Source of the DNA: Brachyhypopomus gauderio
Lineage: Eukaryota; Chordata; Actinopteri; Gymnotiformes; Hypopomidae
NCBI RefSeq assembly: GCF_052324685.1
Contig: NC_135211.1
Coordinates: 10,755,414-10,819,413 of the forward strand
Direction of reading: 5' to 3'
Length of the DNA: 64,000 nucleotides
The notes beneath the pieces are model-generated. The model did not search any database. It saw only the letters and a program-made list of their open reading frames with translations, and was not told the DNA's origin. Positions within the stretch are counted from its first letter, which is position 1. Each line of letters opens with the position of its first letter. Below, piece by piece: positions 16,333 to 26,749 of this stretch. The position numbers and the translations under genes were made by a program.

Positions 16333-16486
16333 CCAAGGTTTCTTCCTAATCCCCAACTATGGAGTTTTTCCTTGCCACTGTCAGCCCTGACTTGCTCACT
16401 GGGGGTTTGGATCCATGAGTTTGTGAAACTGCTTTGCAACATGTGTTGTAAAAAGCATTATATAAACCAAATTGACTGACTTTATG
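16333..16486 (+). repeat. interspersed fish repeat, second copy
   Basis: Same family as 7461-7582: TTTTTCCTTGCCACTGTCAG, CTTGCTCACTGGGGG, CTGCTTTGCAACATGTGTTG and a TATATAAACC-type end. It shows more of the 5' part of the repeat. Confidence 0.75.
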
Positions 16487-17860
16487 TAGACATATTTGCT
16501 AAAGTGTGCCTAGTATCTTAACTCCTCTTCCAAATGTCCGACAACTGATAACCTGAATAAGCCTGGGTGTGAGAGGACATCAAAAGTACATATGACCTAA
16601 AGAATCTCATGGTACACTCAATATAGGGGGAGATTCTCACATACGTTTTAAAAATTGATAACGGAGATACTCCCTAACCCCCACCCTCCGGGGCTTTTGA
16701 ATCTCCATGTTGGAATGCTCACATACACACTCTGACCGCAGGGCCGTTGCTCATCCATAACTCTGCAGGTCCAGATGGCCGGGACAGTAAAGGCATGAGG
16801 CTGAAATACTACTGACGCAGATCCTGGCTTCCACGCAGCTAAGAGACTCCATGCAAAAATACAGATCCGTTTCAGTCATGGCCGTCCAGGGAGAGCAAAG
16901 GCCAAACTGAGGCAGAGAACTGGCATGTGAAGCAGACCTCTCATACGTTGTCCCAGGTTCTAAAATCAGCTTTACAAAAGTGATGGGTCCCATCAAAGCA
17001 GATTCAGTAGAAACTGCTGTAAAAACCCATGCTGCTTCACACAAACCTTGTCCTTCTGAACTGCGTGAATGTGTAATATCAAATGTTCACATTCGTAGGC
17101 TTGCCTTGTCTAAAAAGAAAATGTACTTCAGAGAAACAAATTGTCAGTTCCGATAAGAAAATCATTTGGTGAGCACTCTCATGGTTCTTCCAAGTAGAGC
17201 ATCTGAATTTAGATGTCAAACTGTACATCTACTAGCACTGGGAAAGGTCCCGTCATATCCGATCTGCACTACCGGCAGCCACAGGATCCGTTAGGACTGT
17301 GGACTAGCGGCATCCCCCACCCGGCCTGTCCCTCCACACACACAGCTCAGTGAGGGATGGGCCTGCCTTGTTCTTTAGTGCCGTGCTGGTATAACCTATG
17401 TGATGTGTGAATGAGGATAGTGTACACCGGGTTCATAACATGCATTTCATTATCTTTGCATATCCTTAAGAAATGCAACAGGTGAAGGCTATAGATTTTG
17501 GTTCTGTGGCTTAACCAGTTAAGGGCGGTGAACAGCAGCTTAGGTTTCAGACTGTGAGCAATCCTCCCTCACCCCCAAGCATACACAGGCCTATGACCAG
17601 GTTTTTCTAAAAGAAAAACATGTAGCATAGCTGTCAGAATGCTTACTTTATCACACAAGAGCGCTCTTCTAAAAATGCCCTCACAAAAGATTTTGTCCAG
17701 AAAATATTTGACAGATGCAGACATATTCGGAGCCTCAGTACAGAGTACAACAGTGAGCTGTAGTGCAAGACAGCAGTGCCATCTATTGCTTCTGAAGTAC
17801 AGTACACACTGCCACCATGTGGTGAGGTCATAGCTTGAGTTAAGCAATGCAATAAACCAA
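16487..17860. other. intergenic, nothing recognised
   Basis: No coding or RNA gene supported between the repeat and the thoc7 3' end. Confidence 0.45.
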
Positions 17861-17880
17861 AGAATTACTAAAACATGACT

Positions 17881-17886
17881 TTTATT
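17881..17886 (-). promoter_or_regulatory. thoc7: AATAAA polyadenylation signal, thoc7
   Basis: TTTATT on the plus strand reads AATAAA in the thoc7 sense, 116 bp after the thoc7 stop. No better signal lies closer. Confidence 0.65.
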
Positions 17887-18001
17887 TCCACATATGTAAA
17901 CAATTATTAAAATACAGAATCGCAAAGATGCAATGTTTTTCGGGCTCATGGAAACACCACAACAGACAAAGAAAAAACCCCACAGAACCTTTAATGAGAG
18001 A

Positions 18002-18063
18002 CTAGTCTCCATTTTCCATTGGGCTCTCTTGACTTGCATCATCGTTTTCCAACTTTTCATCAT
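18002..18063 (-). CDS. thoc7: thoc7 exon 8 (C-terminus)
   Basis: Acceptor TTTGGCAG. Encodes the acidic end NDEKLENDDASQESPMENGD, then TAG (18002-18004). Confidence 0.92.
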
Positions 18064-18360
18064 CTGCCAAACAAGAAAACAAATTCAGATGACTGAAAAA
18101 CAAACAATACATGAAAGACATGAAATCATTTCATGAAAACTATTCTTGTAAACAATTTTACACATCAGATAAGGTTACAAGCAGGTCACATCAAATCACT
18201 CTTAGGCTGACTCATGTGGCAGGAATGAGAACATGTTGGCTTACTCTCCAAGGTCTGCTGAAGCTCCTGGATGGTGCTTAGGAGCACGTGGAACTGTTTC
18301 TTGCGCAGCTCCAGCTAAAAGAAAAAAAAAAAAAAAAAGTGTGAGAACAGGCCATGTCTT

Positions 18361-18409
<49 letters not shown>

Positions 18410-21400
18410 AGGATGGGGGCACTACCTTGTCTTCAACATTCTCCTTGATTTGAGACATCTGCTGCAGTTCTTTGTCCAGTGCTCGGAGCTGCCTGTGATA
18501 ACAGAGAGTAGTCAGACCAGTCACAACAACAAGAGGACTGCGGTACCCACACACAAGAGAGGACTGCGGTCCCCACACACAAGAGAGGACTGCGGTCCCC
18601 ACACACAAGAGAGGACTGCGGTCCCCACACACAAGAGAGGACTGCGGTCCCCACACACAAGAGAGGACTGCGGTACCCACACACAAGAGAGGACTGCGGT
18701 ACCCACACACAAGAGAGGACTGCGGTACCCACACACAAGAGAGGACTGCGGTACCCACACACAAGAGAGGACTGCGGTCCCCACACACAAGAGAGGACTG
18801 CGGTACCCACACACAGCCAAATATTTTCACATGGTTCAGAGAACACACAACCTGACCGGCATGCAACCGATGGAGGCTGTGCAGTTTTGGTTTTAATATC
18901 TCTTAAAATTTTTGTTGAACAAAATGAAACTTGTACTTACTTCATTGTTTCATGCCTGTCCGGGTGTTGCTGGATTACCTTTGCAAGTGCATCATATTCT
19001 AAAATCAAGACAATTAGACAAAGAATATACATTGAATTATGAATCTAACTGTAATTTTGTTAGAAATACTGGTCATTTTAAGAAGTGCCAGTGTCCATTT
19101 AGCCAGATTCTGCTGTCTGGAGCCACCAGACCTTGTCGGTTCTTCCGTATCCTCTTGGCCCTCTGGATCTCTTTCTTGCACTCTGCTATTTTCTCGTGTG
19201 CAGCTGATATGCTTTGCTCTGCATGAAAGGAAAAGACGCGCCATGTTGACGTATTACCAACACATGCACACGTCTCAAAGTCATGGCAAAGACACCCAGC
19301 AATGCTGAGGAAACATTCAAAAGAAACGTTGGTTCACCTTACCTATGTCTGTGTAAATTTTTTCATAGTTTTCCATTTCTTTCAGGTTCATGTCGTGCAC
19401 CAGCAAAGTCTTCCCCATAGAGAATTCGCACTGTGCCAGACTGCCCAACATCCTCTGGTACTGGGTGAAGCTGAAAGAAGGCACTATCTGTGAGCACAGG
19501 CTCATAACATTTATATATACAGAAAAAAAAAGGCTGAGGATTCTGTGATGACTTTTGGAAGTCTACTGCTGAAAAATGTGTCATCTGTGTTTGAATAGTG
19601 TTAAAACGTGTTCCAAGTGTGGATGTGTTTTCTGAGTATGCGGTTGTTACCGGCACTTATTTTGGTACAATAAAATTCATTTCCCCATATGAAAAGCTAA
19701 AATCGAATCATTTATAGGATGTCATAGTGCTCTAGGTACTTTCACATTAGGTTTACAGCTAGCTGGCTTAGAAAGATGCATCATAAAGCCAATGTCTCCC
19801 AGATGGGAAATTACCCTTCATCTGGAGTCACACTAGAGTGACACCACTTGGTGAAGCTCTTCAGGAGCAGGTTAATACGCCGGTCGTCTCCAGCTCCATC
19901 GCCATCGATAAGGAGACGTTTCCGTATGACCTCATCTGGAGAGGAACATCCATGGTATCTTATTATTAAATCAATGCTTCATATACAAGTTCATATACAA
20001 AAAAAGTTAATACCAAAGCACTTAATTCTTTACAGGGTTTCAGTTCAGCTAAGCCAATCTGCATGTTACTCAGCCTGCATGACAATAATATTTATAAAAG
20101 GAAAACTAAATGGAAACTACAGCTACTCTTGAAGGGTGACCTATAAGAGAGCATTCAAGTACGAGTAGTACCAAGTACTGATACGTATTATTAGTAGGCA
20201 TACAGTCACTCGGCCTTGCAAAAACGCTCCAAATCTGTCAGCTTCTGAGGGCATCTCTGGGACAGAGCCCTCTTCAGGTCATCCCAGATATAAAAACGCA
20301 TCCCACACATCTTCAACTGAATTTAGACTTTGACTCTGCCCGGTCCATTACAAAACGTAGATCTCTTGATGTGAGAGAGTCCTCTGGGTAATGGTCGTCT
20401 TGAAAGATGAAGTTTCTCTTCAGCATTTAGCAGATGCCCTTTTAGTGTTTGGAACTTTTGGATCCTGTCTGTCATTGCTGTGTTCCATGGTCTATCGAAT
20501 ACCTTGTAAATGGTTTTGCACCCCTCGCCTGACTGATACCTTACAAGGAGAGGCATAGAGGCCCAATGAGAGGGTTCACACTCATGCAACCACATAATTT
20601 GTTAATATTCTTGTTACAGAATTCTGCGCTTGTGTCACATTAAAAGACAGAAATTACTTTGAAGTAACTTATCATCTTGGTCTGATTTTTACATTACGTT
20701 AACCTGCCATTTAAAAATTGTTGTGCATGTTTTTAAATATGTAATTATTATTATTCAGACTTAGAAGCTGTAGTATTAATCAACCAAAGACGAGTTGGCA
20801 GTTTCCAGAAACAAGCATTAATAGAAGAGTACAAGAGTTAAATCTGTTATATCTGGCATCAATGTGACGGCATATCAACAAGGCTCTGATCTCGCTCACG
20901 ACCGACATTTTGTAATTTATAAATATCTTCAAATTTTGTAATCACAATTATATGTCTGAATTCAGAGGTTTACCTTCATTAGCTAGTGAAACAGTTGCCC
21001 GGCTAGTCGTTATGCTACGTTGTCTTGCTTTTGTGACCTTAGCAAGCCCACCTGGGGTTAGCAAGCTAGCTATTATGCCTGCGCTTTAGTACCCTACTAG
21101 AAGATAAGATTAAATTAACCAACGTATTCACATAATTTAAGAAATTAAAGAATACAGAGGAGACTGGAGTAAGACGCGTTAACTAGCCACAGTGTTTCAG
21201 ACCATTTAGTGCGTTTACTTCGTTACCGAGCTAGCTAAATTCTATTACCTTCCCTTATCGCCTAGCTAGAAATATTTCAGTTTTTAGTGACCCAGCACCC
21301 ACTTCTTCACTTAATTCGTACAGACTGGAACAGCTTTTGTTGTGATTTACCTAAACACGATGAACTGATAATTGGAATAAATAAAAAAAACTTAAATAAT

Positions 21401-21440
21401 CGTTAGCGACAAAAATCTTACCATCAGTTATAGTGCCCAT
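18002..21440 (-). CDS. thoc7: THO complex subunit 7, complete
   Basis: Eight minus-strand exons (21422-21440, 19815-19935, 19343-19470, 19132-19218, 18941-18998, 18426-18492, 18245-18314, 18002-18063) total 612 nt, or 203 residues plus TAG; the human protein has 204. THOC7 is a small coiled-coil subunit of the nuclear THO/TREX complex, which couples transcription to mRNA export. Recognisable segments include DDEVIRKRLLIDGDGAGDDR (7-26), CEFSMGKTLLV (about 61-71), MENYEKIY (about 79-86), AHEKIAECKK (about 96-105), RAKRIRKNRQEYDALAKVIQ and RKKQFHVLLSTIQELQQTLE. The middle and C-terminal parts have heptad-like coiled-coil composition. All splice phases close. The exon-4 donor, G|GTCTGG, is weak. 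The start is fixed by MGTITDDEV, which aligns with the family N-terminus. Confidence 0.96.
18245..18314 (-). CDS. thoc7: thoc7 exon 7
   Basis: Encodes LELRKKQFHVLLSTIQELQQ and on to TLE. The acceptor is preceded by a long T tract (A run at 18318-18338 on the plus strand). Confidence 0.95.
18366..18408. repeat. (GT)n microsatellite, CA in thoc7 sense
   Basis: Pure GT run on the plus strand. In the thoc7 transcript it is a CA repeat that starts about 18 nt after the exon-6 donor. Confidence 0.95.
18426..18492 (-). CDS. thoc7: thoc7 exon 6
   Basis: Encodes QLRALDKELQQMSQIKENVE and DK, in phase 2, out phase 0, with donor GTAGTG. It is flanked by a CA repeat on the donor side and a 26-bp minisatellite on the acceptor side. 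Confidence 0.94.
18533..18814. repeat. 26-bp minisatellite in thoc7 intron 5
   Basis: About 10.8 copies of GAGGACTGCGGTACCCACAC plus ACAAGA, with a T-A/T-C variant (GGTACCC or GGTCCCC). The unit is not a multiple of three, so it opens all three frames on each strand; none is a gene. Confidence 0.95.
18941..18998 (-). CDS. thoc7: thoc7 exon 5
   Basis: Encodes EYDALAKVIQQHPDRHETMK with donor GTAAGTA. Confidence 0.95.
19132..19218 (-). CDS. thoc7: thoc7 exon 4
   Basis: Encodes SISAAHEKIAECKKEIQRAK and RIRKNRQ. The donor is G|GTCTGG, an unusual intron start, but the phase and protein continue correctly into exon 5. Confidence 0.92.
19343..19470 (-). CDS. thoc7: thoc7 exon 3
   Basis: Encodes FTQYQRMLGSLAQCEFSMGK, then TLLVHDMNLKEMENYEKIY, donor GTAAGG. 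Confidence 0.95.
19815..19935 (-). CDS. thoc7: thoc7 exon 2
   Basis: Encodes DEVIRKRLLIDGDGAGDDRR, then INLLLKSFTKWCHS; acceptor CCTCTCCAG, donor GTAATT. Confidence 0.94.
19936..21421. other. thoc7 intron 1
   Basis: Intron of about 1.5 kb. Around 20200-20560 there is sequence (CTTCTGAGGGCATCTCTGGG, AAAGATGAAGTTTCTCTTCA) that looks like a widespread fish interspersed repeat of a family I cannot name. The rest is unremarkable. Confidence 0.5.
20200..20560. repeat. unclassified interspersed repeat
   Basis: Contains CAGAGCCCTCTTCAGGTCAT and GTCTTGAAAGATGAAGTTTC, phrases I associate with an abundant teleost repeat. No terminal repeats or target duplications were found, so class and limits are uncertain. 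Confidence 0.35.
21422..21440 (-). CDS. thoc7: thoc7 exon 1 (start codon)
   Basis: Nineteen coding bases, MGTITD plus one base, ending in donor G|GTAAGA. The start ATG is at 21440-21438 on the minus strand, and the same short first coding exon is expected from the family N-terminus. Confidence 0.88.
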
Positions 21441-21780
21441 CCGTCCCACTGCAGCTAGCTGCTCTACGCGCTGTGAAGTTTCGGCAAAACTTTATTGCGT
21501 CTCTCGCGTGAGAACAACAGAGAGCCAGAACGGCGCCCCGCCTCCACATCTGACCACGCTGGCCGGGCGAGGGAAGATCACACAAGATCCACCTGTTTCA
21601 TTTGCTACCGAATGTATCGTGATTCCTTCTCCTTATTGCGAGACTTGAACACGTTATTTCTGTGTCTCATAAGCATGAATGAAAAAACGAGATCGATTCC
21701 AATTCGGTGAAAGTAAGAGGCAGTGTGCGATGACAGGCAGGCCGGCAGCGACGCGCATGCGTGCTGGGGGAGTGACGCTC
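21441..21780. promoter_or_regulatory. divergent thoc7/atxn7 promoter region
   Basis: Lies between the thoc7 start codon (minus) and a likely non-coding first exon of atxn7 (plus). CpG dinucleotides are more frequent than nearby (CTCGCGTGAG, GGCGCCCC, GCGACGCGCATGCG). The CGCATGCG sequence near 21752 resembles an NRF1-type site. Head-to-head arrangement of these genes is also known in human. No TATA box was evident. Confidence 0.55.
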
Positions 21781-21957
21781 CTGTCCCAGAATGCTGCCTG
21801 GTAAACAGACATGGACGCACCTGGCGAAGACCTCCACAGTCACTGAACACTGCTCTCGCTCTCTTCTTTTAATCCATCTTGTTTTTCAGTCTACTCTATA
21901 GTGTATATATTGATTCGGTTTGGAGCCTTTCTCTGATCTCTTGGGTTCAGGACGTAG
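21781..21957 (+). other. atxn7: candidate atxn7 non-coding exon 1
   Basis: A good donor, GACGTAG|GTAAGG, at 21957/21958 follows CpG-rich sequence, and no long open frame is needed. It is inferred from position 4.6 kb upstream of the first coding exon. The 5' limit is a guess. Confidence 0.35.
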
Positions 21958-24900
21958 GTAAGGCAACACAGATGACAACGATATTAGGCGCTAATGGCTG
22001 TTCTGCAAGATAGTCAGTTTCATGCTACCAGGCTAACGTTATGGCACAAATAGCTTCAGTAGCACAGTTAGCAAGGAAGCTAACTTGCCACCGCACCCCC
22101 CCCCCCCCGAATGTCAGTAACATTTTATTAAGGTGACGTAATTTTTCGCTAAGTTTCATTTGTGCCCTTAGCGCTTTGACATATCTGTCACGTTTAGTCG
22201 TGTGATTAGTTTAGTCCTACTTTGTTTATATTCTGTTTCTGTTTTGCCATTTTTGGTTTCACTCTTTAAGTGCACTTGTTCATTTGAGAGTGTTCTGGAA
22301 CTTGAAAACCATTGACCCATCATCATCAGGCTGAAGATACTGTTCATTTTTTAGTGTCATATAATTTATTAGAGCCTTTATAAGTATTTGATACAAATCT
22401 TGCATATCATAGCTAACTTTCACACAGGATGTTTTCATGTTTAGACTTTTTATACACTGATAATTATGCTGTTGTTTATATTTTTTATCAAGCTGCTTAT
22501 TATACCAAATTTAATTTCAAGCATTTTTACAGTGACTTTTAACTGAAGAGAACAACTTTTTATACTTCATCCTCTCCTAAAAATGTATTCATGGTAGGAT
22601 ATTAATGACGGAAAACATGACATTAAAACAATTGCTGGATAAAACTTTGCTGCCACAAAAAAAGGGTTGCACTAGCATCTCAGCTCTTACCATTAGCACA
22701 GTTCACACAAAATGTCGTTTTTACTCTGGGACATAACCTTAACCTACAACACATAGGATAGCTATATGATTCTTTTACATTTTAAATTCATAACTTTTTC
22801 CTCTATGTTTTGTAATTGTTTCACTTTATATTTTATATTTAATTGTGAATTTATGTTTCACAATTACCATGTAGACATTTAGTCACTCAAAAAAATGTTG
22901 TTGGTATTCAGCTCATTACCCGACTGAAGCATGAAACGCTGTAAAAGGCCAGAGAGTTCAGAGCTTCTGTTTGTCTGGGCGACAGATCAGCACCCTGGCA
23001 CACATGGGGTTCTCGGGCTGTTAACCAGGGACAGTGCTTATTGGGTTACCCTAGCGACGGGTTGCCCCCTAGGAAGCTCATCTACCAGTTACTGCAGACC
23101 TGAAAGAGTGGCCTCGTGCCAAGGAGAGTCTCCCACAGACAGACGTGTGGCTAACTTCCTAAATGGTGACTACTGCATGCAGGCTATGAAAACAAAACCA
23201 TCGTCTTTCTCCCTCCGCTTGTGCTGCCTGCTGGCAGGTCCTGCCGTCGGCGTGCTGGGCCGACCCGAATCACCGCCGCTGATGACGATCTGCTGACTGC
23301 GCAGCTGAATTCCGGTTTTCACTTTTGACCAGGTATGAGATCTTCAGCGCACTTCACTCAAGTTCCGGGGATTTTAACACCAGCATTTTGGACACCAGAA
23401 CTACTACTATCAGAACTACTGAGTAATCACAGGAAAAGGAAACTGGTAGCAACACTATGCACGAGGCAGCTGCAAAATATACAGATATTTATTTTTCAGG
23501 TTTTATACAGTATAATTGGAAATATTACTAGACACATGATAAAAAATGTAAAAGTCTATTTTATCAAGGAACAGTTGTGCATGACATCGAACTGAATGAA
23601 AGTATATCTATCCAGCTTTATCTGGACCACTTTTAATTCATTGAACAAAGTTTTTTGTTTTACATATATTTTCAATAATACATTATTGATGCCCTGCACA
23701 CAGGTGTAATGATGAATACTGAAGTACAATTTTTCCTCTGCCTTATTATGAGAGTGTTCATGAAATCTGATCTTGTCTTCACAGTTGTCATTTGTTCATG
23801 TTCAGGTTTCAGTATGGAGTACCAGCATCTTCATTACTTAGTTTTCCATTTTTACTTTTTTATATACATAGATCACATAGTTGAACACTGATCAAGTTAC
23901 ACTTAAAGTCATCCTGACCGACGCTTCAGCGAGTTGTAAATCTGCAAATAGATTTGATATTTAATTGCATTTAAGCCCTTGTCCTACTCTGTTTAGTGAA
24001 TTGAATCCTTTACTTCCTGTAATAGCTCTCTGGGGAAAATCACTGCAGATGTAGTTCAGGTGCTTTTTTCTGCAATTCCCAAATGGGGCTTTAATAGATG
24101 AGGGAGACTGGCAGAGATCAGCAGTGCATATTTCTCTGACTGATGCATGGGGCTAGATGGCCAGCCAGCTCTTCATCATCATCATCACACTTGCTGTTAT
24201 ACTGAAGCTGTTGGCACTGCAGCCTTCTACTTTATTGCTGATACTTAAATCACTGTAAAAAGTTTTTTTTAATGAAGGATTTCCTCCCATTGCATTTAAG
24301 ACAATGTTCTTTTGCATGATGTGAGAAAGAGCACTGACCTAACACCAGCTTCTGGTTTTCCTCACAGCTGTATTCATTAGACCATCAAATACAAAAACAG
24401 ATCTTGGATCAGTATTGTATAGTGTAATGAGTCACATTTAAGTAGCTCTATTCTGTCTTGCACATGAGCTTTGATAATGTAACTGTGATGGCTCTTACAT
24501 GATGAAATGGGTGATGCAGCCATTCTTTAGTAACCGGTCTCCACTTTTTTAGCACACAGATTATGTACAGTCACGTAGTCCTTTACGAACTACGGTCTCG
24601 CAGGTTCACAGTTTGGCACTGCACATTTTCTTTTGTTCTAAAACAGCTAATTCAACTTGCTAGTAGCGGTAGTATTATCACAGGAAGTGTGCAGTGCTGC
24701 CCACTTCTAGCACTGTGACACTGGCATGGGAGCTCAGGGATAGAGCTTTAATCTGCATAAAGCAGCAGCTACGATAATGAATGTATTATTATACTAGTAG
24801 GAATATATTCAAATAGAAGAGAAGTGCTTTAGTAAACTAGCTTAACCCGCATCTGAAGACATGATGCATAGGAGAACATCACACACCACTCACTTCCACA

Positions 24901-26350
24901 TTTACACTGCAGATATGCTACTGTTATCATGCCACTTCATTGCAAGTCCTATGTTGTCTTTGTGGTCAGTTTTACACACAACCACACCCTGAAAAGAGAG
25001 TGTAGGTTGGCACATTTACCGGGGCTCCAGAAAGAGGTTCTCATTTTTGGAGTGTATGTGTTATGTAAATATGTCAAGCCTGTCATGCACTATGGGGTTA
25101 CCGTACTGTTTCATTCACTTTTAATCTTTCTCAAGGATTACTTGGAACTCTGAGAAGTGCCATTCCTGCTAAAAGTTCATCTTTGTCCACAGTGTTGGTG
25201 GTGATCCTCTAAAGAAAATGGTGTGTAATTCTAGATCAGAATTTAACAATAATAATCCATGCAGAAGCCATAATTTAATATTAGAGTTCTTACAGTTTGG
25301 AGAAATATACCCCATTGTCCATAGGCAAAGTGAACAGCTGCTGAGTGAGTCAGAGAAGTTAAGTGCAAAATGGTAACTAGACTGCTGTTATCAACACTGC
25401 TAGTTTTTCTCAACTGGAACCAGTGCATGCACATAACTTCATAAAAGCTTGTTCACTCATCTGATAAAGGTATCATCAGGTTGCTCACACACCATAAGTG
25501 TGTGCTGGGTGAGCACCAAAAAAAAAAAGTTGAATGTATCCTGAATTTGGAGGGAAATGCAATTAAGGTTCAAGAAAATAACACCTTTTTCTAGAGCAGT
25601 TAGCATGTCCCTATGAGCTGAGTCATCACATTTCCTGGTGATTCCTCCCAGTGCTTCAGTACGGACACATGAACCGCTCGTGTGTTTTCAGCAGCTGTAG
25701 GCCTCAGTCTGCTGTTCTCACACTAGCACAGATCAAAAGACCCTGATCCACTTGTAAAGTACACATGCCAAATCATTTGGGCTACAGTAGTGATGAAGGT
25801 GAAGAAGTAGATTGCCATGGCTCTAAGGTGTTTGGGATCTTGTGTGCGTAGTCTTCATCAGTGTCATGGGCTGTGAGCCCAGCTTCACACTGGATATGCA
25901 CACAGGTAATCAGGTGGGTTGGAGAACTGATCAGAAGTGCTTATACACTCCATGCTTTACTCCACTGAGCATACTCACTTCCTGATTATTAGCTAAAGCT
26001 CTGTAGTTTGCTGTTAAACATGCGGTATGCTGGATACAGTCATTAACAGGCTTTTATTACACGATGCACACAGGACTATTGCTCTGCCTCTTTACATATC
26101 TAACACACATTAAACATTTTGTTAATGACCTGTCTGCTCTGGAGAGCAGTTCTCCCAAGTAACTCGGCGTTAGTAAGCAAATAAATGAAACGTGAACACC
26201 GCTTTAACACGATGACAGCTCTACCCTATGGGTTCGCGTGTGTGCCCCATATTCTCGTCAATCGAGTGAAGTTTTTCATTCCTCCGTAACTTTTTTTTTT
26301 TTTTGCACCTCCTAAATCTGCGGCGGCCAGGCTGTACGACGCCGCGTTGT
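21958..26350. other. atxn7 5' intron (inferred)
   Basis: About 4.4 kb without a supported exon. A poly-C run lies at 22097-22108. The open frame at 22931-23296 has no family resemblance or splice support, so I do not call it. Confidence 0.45.
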
Positions 26351-26560
26351 AGTGCGCACAACTCCGTACAAGAGCAAGCGAGTACAAACCCGAGGCGCCT
26401 CTAGTGCCCGCGCCACGCGCACGGAGAATAGGCGTAGGCGAACGCACGCGACTCCCCCGTCGAGGCTGTCCCTCGATGTGCGCGCGCGACGCGGCCGCGT
26501 TCTCCGCCGTCGACGCTCAACTGCTGTCTCGTTGCGCCGTAGCGGAAAGAATGTCGGAAA
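26330..26560 (+). promoter_or_regulatory. atxn7: CpG-rich region at first atxn7 coding exon
   Basis: Dense CpG (CGCGCGCGACGCGGCCGCGT, CGCCGTCGACGC) directly before the ATG, unlike the AT-rich surroundings. It may be an alternative promoter or simply a GC-rich 5'UTR. Confidence 0.5.
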
Positions 26561-26749
26561 GGGCCGATGATGACGTCAGGGGGGAGCAGCGCAAGGCGGC
26601 CAGGCTGGTGAAGCAGCCGCTCCAGCGGGGAGAGGACTCCACAGCAATGGCGACGGTTGCGGAGCGCAGGTCCCTTCCTAGTCCCGAGGTAATACTGGGG
26701 CAGGCTTGGAGCAACTGGGTCGACGCTGTGAAACTCCACGGGAACGACG
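26551..26749 (+). CDS. atxn7: atxn7 first coding exon
   Basis: ATG in AAAGAATGTCG context; an upstream in-frame GTG or ATG exists at 26404 or 26476, but only MSERADDD matches the family start. Donor GACG|GTGAGT. Contains [16 protein letters not shown] with no Gln run before it. Confidence 0.93.

Noticed and set aside
15516..16349. 277-codon plus-strand frame
   Set aside because: Its repeated RSLQLPHAQGVI comes from a 36-bp minisatellite, and the C-terminal part runs toward an interspersed repeat.
13906..17860. Counterparts of sntn or C3orf49 between synpr and thoc7
   Set aside because: Expected from human gene order, but no exon-like translation was found. They may be absent or elsewhere in this fish.
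18408..18896. Several overlapping frames of 99-175 codons
   Set aside because: All derive from the 26-bp minisatellite in thoc7 intron 5, which opens every frame.
22931..23296. 121-codon frame as a new gene
   Set aside because: No recognisable domain, no splice or promoter support, and composition like the flanking intron.
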